A stretch of DNA of 64,000 nt. Source: Crossaster papposus. Lineage: Eukaryota; Echinodermata; Asteroidea; Velatida; Solasteridae. The notes under the pieces are model-generated. The model was not told where the DNA came from and ran no database searches. It worked only from the letters and a program-made list of their open reading frames with translations. Position numbers and translations under genes: made by a program. Positions 57,094 through 64,000 of this stretch are shown here, one piece after another (position 1 is the stretch's first letter; each line of letters opens with the position of its first letter). The stretch covers positions 843,001 through 907,000 of the forward strand of contig JBAIAA010000774.1 of the NCBI GenBank assembly GCA_037893245.1, given 5' to 3'.

Positions 57094-57149
57094 TCCTGCT
57101 CAGTTATATGCTTCAATCCAGCGGGTCCTCTTGCCTCACCCGATGTCGA
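57094..57149 (-). pseudogene. 28S rRNA 5' end fragment
   Basis: Plus-strand TTATATGCTTCAATCCAGCG followed by GGTCCTCTTGCCTCACC resembles, with changes, the complement of the conserved 28S start next to ITS2. The rest of 28S is absent. Confidence 0.7.
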
Positions 57150-57479
57150 TGTTTTGTCTTATTTCTGTTTGTATCTCTCGCTTTCTGGATGTGTCTTTCT
57201 CACACCCACGTGTGCCCGTCCGCACCACACGCACCACTTCGCGCCCCGTCAGGGGGCCTGTCGCCTGTTACCGCTGGGTCAAAACAAACCGTCTTGTCTC
57301 ATACTATATTGTATTGTCGCGGGGTATGGCCGCCAGCGGCCCTTGGCCCGTAAATCGCTTCCCTTTCTCGAAACGGGGGACAACAAGCCACCGTGGGTGG
57401 GGCGGATACTAAGCGTAGACCGGCCAGGCCTCGATCTGCCCACGGGTTAAAATATTTCGCTTTCCCCCTGGCACCTCTA

Positions 57480-57640
57480 TTTGCACTCCCCAGGTGCCTC
57501 CTGCAGCCAGTGTCTTTGTAGGGCCCGCCCCGCGGCTGACGACCGGCGCTCTCGCGTCACGGACCGGTGTTGGGCCTCTCCGCCATGGCGATTTATCTCA
57601 CGACCCTCAGGCCGAGTGATCCACTGCCAAGAATTGTCAC
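57480..57640 (-). pseudogene. 5.8S rRNA remnant
   Basis: GGCCGAGTGATCCACTGCCA and AGAATTGTC at 57610-57638 match the complement of the conserved 5.8S 5' end. The remaining part towards 57480 is too decayed to align by eye. Spacing between the 18S and 28S pieces fits ITS1-5.8S-ITS2 order on the minus strand. Confidence 0.65.
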
Positions 57641-57935
57641 TATGTGGTTTTTTTCTGTCGACCATCTTAATATGACCGCGTGGATATCAGTAAAAGAAAA
57701 GGCCCGGTCGTCCGTACTGTCGGTACCCGCCGCGGCCGTTCCGTCTCCCTGCAGGGCACTGGCACAGACTGACTGTGGTTGGGCCTCCTCAGGACCCTGG
57801 TGTTGGGTCACTCCCACCTACACCCAAAAGACAACACGGTGGCCTGCCCTACCGGAGCGGGGGCCGACCCGGGACTTGCGTCTAGGCGTCCAGCCCCCCC
57901 CCCCCCCCCCCCCCCCCCCGAGGGCCTCACTCGGC

Positions 57936-58367
57936 AATGATCTTTCTGTAGGTTCACCTCCGATAACCTTGTTGCGACTTTTACGCCCTCTAAATGATCA
58001 AGTTCGATCGTCTTCCGGGCGCACGAGCGAGGTACCGGTCAAGGGACGGAACCTGCTGACTCCTTCTGTGTAGCACGCGTGCGGCCCCGGACATCTATTA
58101 AGGGCATCATAGACCTGTTATTGCTTAATCTCGCTTGGCTGAACGCCACTTGTCTCTCTAAGAAGTCTGCGCACAGCGCTGCGGCCGGCGCGACTATTTA
58201 GCAAGCCAGAGTCTCGTTCGTTATCGGAATTACCCAGACAAATCGCTCCACCAACTAAGAACGGCAATGCACCACAACCCACAGAATCAAGAAAGTCCTC
58301 TTAATATGCCAATCCTCACTGTGTCCGGGCCGTATGAGTTTCCCTGTTTTGAGTCGAATTAAGCCAC

Positions 58368-58417
<50 letters not shown>

Positions 58418-59105
58418 CGCGCTTCATTGCAGTAACGCCGGCGAATCGCCAGTTGGCATTATTTATGGTAAGATCTTGGGCGGTATCTGATCGCCTTCGA
58501 ACCTTTAAATGTCCTTCTTGATTAATGAAAACATTCTTGGCGAATGCTTTTGCAGTTTTTGCGGCGATCCAAGAATGTTACCTCTCACACCGCAGTACGA
58601 ATTCCACCGTCATGAAATCCCTCTTAATCATTACCTCGATTGATTATTAACCGAGGCCCCTTTTCATCATTTGGTGAATGCTCTGCTGTTAAGGCAGCCA
58701 GCCTGCTTTGAATACTCAATTTTTACAAAGTAAACGTTTCGGCCGCGCTCGACACTCAGTCAAGAGAACCGGGCGGAAACTGAAAGAAAGGCCAGACGGG
58801 AAGTGGCGCGCCTTGCGGCGGACCGCCACCAGTCTGAGCCTGAGATCCAACTATGAGATTTACAACTGCAGCAATTTTAATACGCTATTAGAGCTGGATT
58901 TACCGCAGCTGCTGGCACCAGACTTAAGTTGCCCTCCAATAAATCCTCGTTAAAGGATTTAAAGTGTACTTATTCCAATTATAGGCCTCAAAAGAGTCCT
59001 GTATTGCTATTTTTCATCACTACCTCGCCATGTCGGGAGTAGGTAATTTGCGCGTCTGCTGCCTTCCTTGGTAGCCGTTTCCGGAATCAAGCCCTGATTC
59101 TCCGT
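57936..59105 (-). pseudogene. 18S rRNA pseudogene (5' third missing, internal deletions)
   Basis: The 3' end is at 57936-57990 (GTAGGTTCACCTCCGATAAC). Diagnostic blocks follow in order: CCTTCCGTCAATTCCTTTAA at 58389, AATGAAAACATTCTTGGCGA at 58525, GCTGCTGGCACCAGACTTA at 58908, CTCGTTAAAGGATTTAAAG at 58946 and GCGCGTCTGCTGCCTTCC at 59051. The match stops near 59105, leaving out roughly the first 370 nt of the gene. Many substitutions and deletions, several at variable helix tips, show it is not a normal rRNA gene. A C tract (57895-57919) lies in the ITS1 position. Confidence 0.9.
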
Positions 59106-59770
59106 TACGACTTTGCTCAATATGATATCATGTGGGTGAAAATCTGATGGTACAACAAGACCTGTATAGTTGCAAGTAACTTAGACTCTTCTGCACCTCA
59201 ATGTGCAGTAAATGCAGCAGTCAAACTTGCAACAACACTGCACCGAAATTGTGCTAACATCAGTTTTGAAGATATACTGCACCCTATAATGGAGATGCTA
59301 CACTAGAGGATAAGGGTGAAATTAAAGACGAGAGAGCATGTTATTATGATAGCATATTAGGGTAGAAATGGTTTAAGCCATCTTGGTTCTGGCTAACTGT
59401 TATGTTTAGACACTTAATATGTATTGTCTGGTTGCATGTAAACATGAAAAATGGCAGCCATTTTGGACGCCATCTTAGTTTCGGATACTTATGAGTTTTA
59501 AACTCCCCAAATAATGATTTTATTTGATTCCTTGTGCTTTAAAACATATATTTAGACACTTAATTTTTATTTCTACCATGTTTGGTGGTAAAGTTATGAT
59601 GAGAATGGCAAATGGCGGCCATTTTGGACGCCATCTTGGATTTTGGAAAGAGCTCCAGGTTTTTTTGGGGGGACTTTTAATATGTTAATCTACACACACT
59701 CCTGGACCGATCCTGAAAAAATTCAGCTTGTTATGAGCTATTTCCAGGTTATAACTAAAACTCTTGGCCT

Positions 59771-60672
59771 ACCCGCCTTTTGTTAAACCAACCTCGAACA
59801 ATTTGTTCTTTATGCTCTATAAAACGTCTGCCGTTTTGCAACACGGGTACGGCTGCGTGTACATGACGTAGTTGAGTTAGCGAGTGTATACGTGTCGTAG
59901 GCCTACGTGTATATACCGTCCCTTTTGGAGGACAATTGCAATTGTAATATCCAATGGTGCATAACCTTGACGGTAATTTACAACAATTGTTTTGCTGTAA
60001 TATTTTAGAAATGGATGTATTTTCTATTTTTTTTATATATTTTTTTTTGGGGGGGTTAGCGTGTTGAATCAAAATGACACTGATTTTTTTGACGCTTTGG
60101 GTTCGCGTTGACGCTGAAAAGTTCAGAAAACCCGATCATGTTTTTGTAGTCTGGTTTCCTGACTCTAAATAAGATAGGACAGAACAATGTATAGATGATA
60201 TTATATATGATGAAATTCAATAAAAAGTGTTTCAAAATAGCCGGGCAAACCTATAGGCCAACAGGTTGGGTATTTTTCCCTCAAGTGCTCGACGTAGGGT
60301 ATAATCTTGGGTACAACGAATTCTTCTTACTACAGCGTGGGGATCTCATTAATTTGAGAGGAATATATTATTTTCTTGCACTCCGCGTTTCGTTTTCGTT
60401 TCGTTTTCTAAAAAAATGCTGTTTACACGTTTGTGTAATTGCCTAGACCAACCTTGATTGCTACTGAGGAGTATGTGTTTGTTTACTAGAAGCCGTGTCC
60501 GTTTGTACGCGGTGCCGCGTACAAACAAGATGGTATTCATTGTTCAGTTTCAATGTGATATATTCGTTAGTTTCAAGACGGTGTTTTGTTTTAGCTACAA
60601 ACTGTAATTACTAGGCAATGCTCATTGGCTGTTACGTTGCTCGCTTCTATCGTTAGCTCCGCCCATGTTGTA
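59771..60672 (+). repeat. Long repeat, copy C, continuation
   Basis: Resumes colinearity with copy B (33812 onwards to 35430) directly after the rDNA-bearing element, and ends at the LINE tail. Confidence 0.75.
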
Positions 60673-62720
60673 ATTATTATTATTATTATTAACTTATATT
60701 GCGCAAATTCCTTAAAAAGATGTCCAAATGCGCATTATAAATTAAAAAATTACACATTAACATGACAAAAAAACAAAAAAAACATTAAACACATCATTTT
60801 ACTCCATAATTTGCAGCAAACTAAGATGCCATAACACCTAGCATGATAGTCCAACTCATCTAAAAGGACAGTATCAATAAAATGCCATACTAAAAATATG
60901 TGTTTTAAGTGATTTTTTTAAAACAGCAAGATTTGTCGACTTCCGAATATTTAATGGTAGAGCATTCCATAATTTGGGTGAAGCATACTCAAAAGCCCTA
61001 TCACCGAGCGTGATTTTAGTCCGACACACCGGGTAACTAAGGAGCATATCATCCATCGAACTTCTAGGCTTGTAATAAGAAGATGCCCTTTTTTTGATAA
61101 GTTGGCATAAGTATGCGGGAGCAAGACCATTTAAAATTGTATAGGTTATTAACACAATTTTAAAATCGATCCTGAACCTAACCGGAAGCCAGTGTAAATC
61201 GATAAACAAGGGTGTAATGTGACAGTACTTTAAAGCATTACAAACCAATCTAGCACAATAATTTTAACACGTTGCAGCTGGTTGATTTGAATATCAGGCA
61301 ATCCATAAAGGAGACTATTACAATCATCTAATCGGCTGGAAATGAATGAATGAATAAAATTTTCGGTGCATTGCCTAGATAGGTACTTCCTGATACGTAT
61401 AATATTATGTAAGTAATACAAAGCAGTAGCACAAGTTTTGGTTATATGAGTAGCCATTGTCATGTTAGCATCAAACCAGGCACCGAGATTCCTTACAATT
61501 GGGGTAGTGGAAACCCTGGATGCTCCGACATTGATACCATCAATACTAACCTTAGCTAGTTGTTGATGAGTACTTAAGATAATGAATTCAGTTACTGTCA
61601 TTTAGCATCAGCCCATTGCCAAGCATCCATATGCGTACGACATGTATACAGCCCTCCATTGCAGAAAGTGACGACGCCTGGCTTGATGCAACATTTGGGC
61701 AAAACGAAAGATAAAGTTGCGTGTCATCAGTATAGCAATGAACATTTGGGAGTTGAGTTTCAACTACTTCGAACAAACTACTAGTGTATAAAATGAACAA
61801 CAAGGGGCCTAAACATGAACCCTGTGGTACACCACCGTCGAGGTCAAATTTCTGAGACAATTTACCACGAATAGAGACCTGTTGAGATCTATTAGACAAA
61901 TACGATTTAAACCAGAGAAGAGCAGTCCCATCAATGCCAAACTTAGAATGGAGTGTGTTCAATAAAGTTTGATGATTCAAAGTATCAAAACCTGAACTTA
62001 AATCAAGTAATAATGTAACATGTTGTTTATTCATAGCCATTAACAGATCATTTTTAACCTTTAATAGAGCAGTCTCGGTACTGTGACACTTACGATAAGC
62101 CGATCGTGCAATAGGATATAAACCGTTCAAGGATAAATGTGACTGTAGTTGAAGTGACACAGCTTTCTCCACCAGTTTAGAGATAAATTGCAGATTACTG
62201 ACAGGCCTAACAATTTTAAAATGTAAGCCAAGACCAGGTTTTGTTAACAAAGGTAAAGCCACTGCTGATTTCCAGCATGCTGGAATGGGAAAGTATGGGA
62301 AAAGTTATCTGAGATGAGCAGATCTCATTACGCAATCTTAACCTAATATTTGCTATTTTATTAACAAAGAATTTGCTAATAAATTTCTGCTGATCATGAC
62401 TATTTTCGCTAATCAGGTTAGAATAATAAACCCGACGTGCCCTATTCATCAACAAGATGACATTATTTGTATTCAACTTAAACAAGTCTAAATCGTGCTG
62501 AAGCCCAGTTGTTCTCCATCTACGTTCGCATTTCCTACGCAACTTTTTGGCCGTTGAACCATGGAACACAAGGCCGAGCAGTGATAGTTTGTTTTCCAAC
62601 CGGTGCATGGTGATGGACAACAGAACTAAGAATGCTATTATATGAAGTGGCAAAATGATCAAGATCATCAGAATTGCGCAGTTCTAAATCTGCATTACAC
62701 AAATCAGATGAACAAATATC
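60673..62720 (-). pseudogene. CR1/L2-like LINE, 5' truncated
   Basis: Read from 62720 downwards: a linker with HHHAPVGKQTITARP and PWFNGQK, then RT blocks PVSNLQFISKLVEKAV, HSTETALLKVKNDLL, DLSSGFDTLNH, GVPQGSCLGPLLFILYT and HCYTDDTQLYLSF (YTDD for the usual YADD), then NLGAWFD, LPVRFRIDFKI and ALPLNIRKS of the C-terminus. The frame breaks near 62260, 61600 and 61240. No endonuclease is present. The 3' end is a GCGCAATATAAG block followed by an AAT-repeat tail at 60673-60692. Confidence 0.9.
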
Positions 62721-63230
62721 CCGACAAAAACCTATACAGGTTGAGTAATTCCCCCTCAAGTGCACGACGTAGGGTATAATGTTGGGTACAACGAATTCTT
62801 CTGACTACACCGTGGGGATCTCATGATTTTGAGAGGCATAGATTATTTTCTTGCACGCCATCTGACTTGTTGCCTTCATTGCATCATCTGTAATCATTTG
62901 GACCCTCTGGGTACGCTTTGTTTTTCAAAAAAAATGCTGTTTACACGTTTGTGTAATTGCCTAGACCTACCTTGATTGCTACTGAGGAGTCTGTGTTTGT
63001 TACTAGAGGCCGAGTTCGTTTGTACGCGGTGCCGCGCTGTTTCATAACAATTTGCGACTAATTACAGACGAGATGCTATTCATTGTTCAGTTTCAAGGCG
63101 GTATTTTTGTTAGTTTTCAAGACGGTGTTTTTTTTTATTTGGCTAGAAACTGTAATTACCAGGGAATGCTCATTGGCTGTTACGTTACCCGCTTCTAGCA
63201 TTAGCTCCGTCCATTTCCCCCAATTGTAAA
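62721..63230 (+). repeat. Second copy of the 60215-60672 segment
   Basis: Shares GACGTAGGGTATAAT, TACAACGAATTCTTCT and later blocks with 60215-60672. These two copies share features absent from copy B, so the segment was duplicated locally. The LINE lies between the two. Confidence 0.75.
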
Positions 63231-63235
63231 TGTTT

Positions 63236-63397
63236 GTTTATCACTATAATTAGCTTTACGTTTTTTTCCTGTACCATGTTTACCTTCCACATCGCCACGC
63301 TTTTGTAGATTTCAATGCACACATTATAGGCCTCATGTCTTAGATTTACTGCTGTTCATAAAGCCATTTGACCCATTCAAAAATCACCATACCCTAT
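63236..63397 (+). repeat. Interspersed repeat, copy 3 of 3
   Basis: Matches 36736-36900 and 46017-46185. It breaks off at ACCCTAT, where TGTAACG begins. Confidence 0.7.
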
Positions 63398-64000
63398 TGT
63401 AACGTAGACCGTTTTCTGGGGTCGATACACACACAGGAAGGAAACTCAAGACAGGTATTCTCTGGTTTCGGTTGTTTATAGGCCGTATATAACTACTTCT
63501 GTGGTATAACACTGACTTGAAGTTTACCGTTAAAACGCGGCACTAAAACTGCTCCATCCGGAACAGGTTGCCTAGGCGTACTGGCAGGGCTCCATTAATC
63601 AGTTCCGCCGTGGAACCGCTCTGGTGCGCTCTATCTACCAACCAGCATAGACGCTACACAGCCCCCTCGAGGACCTTGTTTGTCTCAAAACAGGACGGCG
63701 GGCATCTACCGCCGCACACCTGGAATAGCCGGACAGAAGACGCGAGACGCCAACAACAACGACAACAACATTTAGTCAAAGATCGTCTAGGATGTGGGAG
63801 GTGGCCGGCGCTAGAACTCGGTCTGCCTAAACAGCTGCCCCCAGAACTCCTGTGGGACGTTGTCAGGGTAGCATGGGGTGGGGGCGTACCAGGGGGCAGC
63901 AGTTCTCCAAGGGAGAGCTGGCCTGTCACGGACGCACCCACGAAGTACTGGCCGTACTGCTGCCCCTCGTACGTCTGTAGGAGACGGTGGTAGTTCCTCC
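63398..64000. mobile_element. Possible end of an LTR retrotransposon (runs off window)
   Basis: The repeat at 63236 is interrupted by TGTAACGTAGACCG, an LTR-like start. Downstream is a GC-rich region with overlapping open frames on both strands (63568-63993 plus, 63654-63941 minus), none with a recognisable domain. Without the rest of the element this is tentative. Confidence 0.3.

Larger units (their letters stand above)
56604..59770. mobile_element. 3.17-kb element with long inverted repeats carrying an rDNA segment
   Basis: Ends AGGCCAAGAG and CTCTTGGCCT are inverted, and similarity continues inward for roughly 370-470 bp on each side at about 75-80 percent (by eye). The arms contain repeated CCAAGATGGCG and AATGGCCGCCATTTT words. 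Between them lies an inverted, decayed rDNA unit. Copy B has the uninterrupted TTTACCCCAGCCTTTTG near 33805-33821; here TTTACACCA precedes and ACCCGCCTTTTG follows the element, consistent with a short decayed target duplication. No transposase is encoded, so movement would depend on another element. Confidence 0.85.

Noticed and set aside
57046-58073. Open frames of 134 and 168 codons in the rDNA region
   Set aside because: They overlap 28S, ITS and 5.8S remnants in GC-rich sequence and have no protein similarity I recognise.
63568-63993. A 141-codon protein at the window end
   Set aside because: Open on both strands in GC-rich sequence, no domain recognised, and directly follows an LTR-like start; left as possible retroelement end.

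Overview
This is a transposon-dense stretch of a non-vertebrate animal genome, not a prokaryotic one. It has split exons with GT/AG boundaries, Pao/BEL and Ty3/gypsy retrotransposons, CR1/L2-like LINE fragments, foldback elements, MITEs, tRNA-derived repeat units, a decayed rDNA unit and discoidin-domain exons. The gene families suggest a marine invertebrate deuterostome such as a lancelet or acorn worm, but nothing here fixes the species. Long G or C homopolymers recur throughout.

Layout. 1-10.5 kb: minus-strand Pao/BEL gag-pol remnant whose gag start and LTR were amplified as a 1.64-kb repeat inside a 3.97-kb tandem duplication. 11.2-18.2 kb: two small exon-like pieces of an unknown gene, separated by an almost intact 4.9-kb gypsy element with a GAATT target duplication, a primer site matching tRNA-Ser(GCU) and an in-frame stop between gag-protease and pol. 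19.5-32.4 kb: a foldback-like element containing a broken RecQ-type helicase exon, split by a later 8.7-kb insertion. That insertion has 60-bp terminal inverted repeats and holds a broken DUF3504 (Crypton-related) gene, a 5.4-kb foldback element and a GTCCGG-rich MITE. 31.3-35.5 kb and 54-60.7 kb are diverged copies of one long repeat, which lets several insertions be seen against empty sites.

37.0-45.4 kb is an 8.4-kb unit with short inverted ends next to TTAA/TAAA. It carries a multi-exon gene: Tudor-like segment, degenerate C2H2-like fingers, tyrosine-recombinase-like domain and C-terminal Myb/SANT-like segment. One 43-codon phase-0 exon has been amplified to four copies. One TAA interrupts the large exon.

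46-53 kb: a palindromic foldback element, LINE 3' fragments with a solo LTR, a MITE built of palindromic GCGTTATAACGC motifs, and exons of an F5/8C (discoidin) gene lacking its middle exon. 56.6-59.8 kb: a 3.17-kb element with long inverted repeats carrying a decayed 18S-ITS1-5.8S-ITS2-28S segment, with an empty site visible near 33.81 kb. 60.7-62.7 kb: 5'-truncated CR1/L2-like LINE. The last 0.6 kb may be an LTR-element end. Most coding sequences here belong to mobile DNA; the discoidin exons and an orphan signal-peptide exon at 35.88 kb are the best host-gene candidates.
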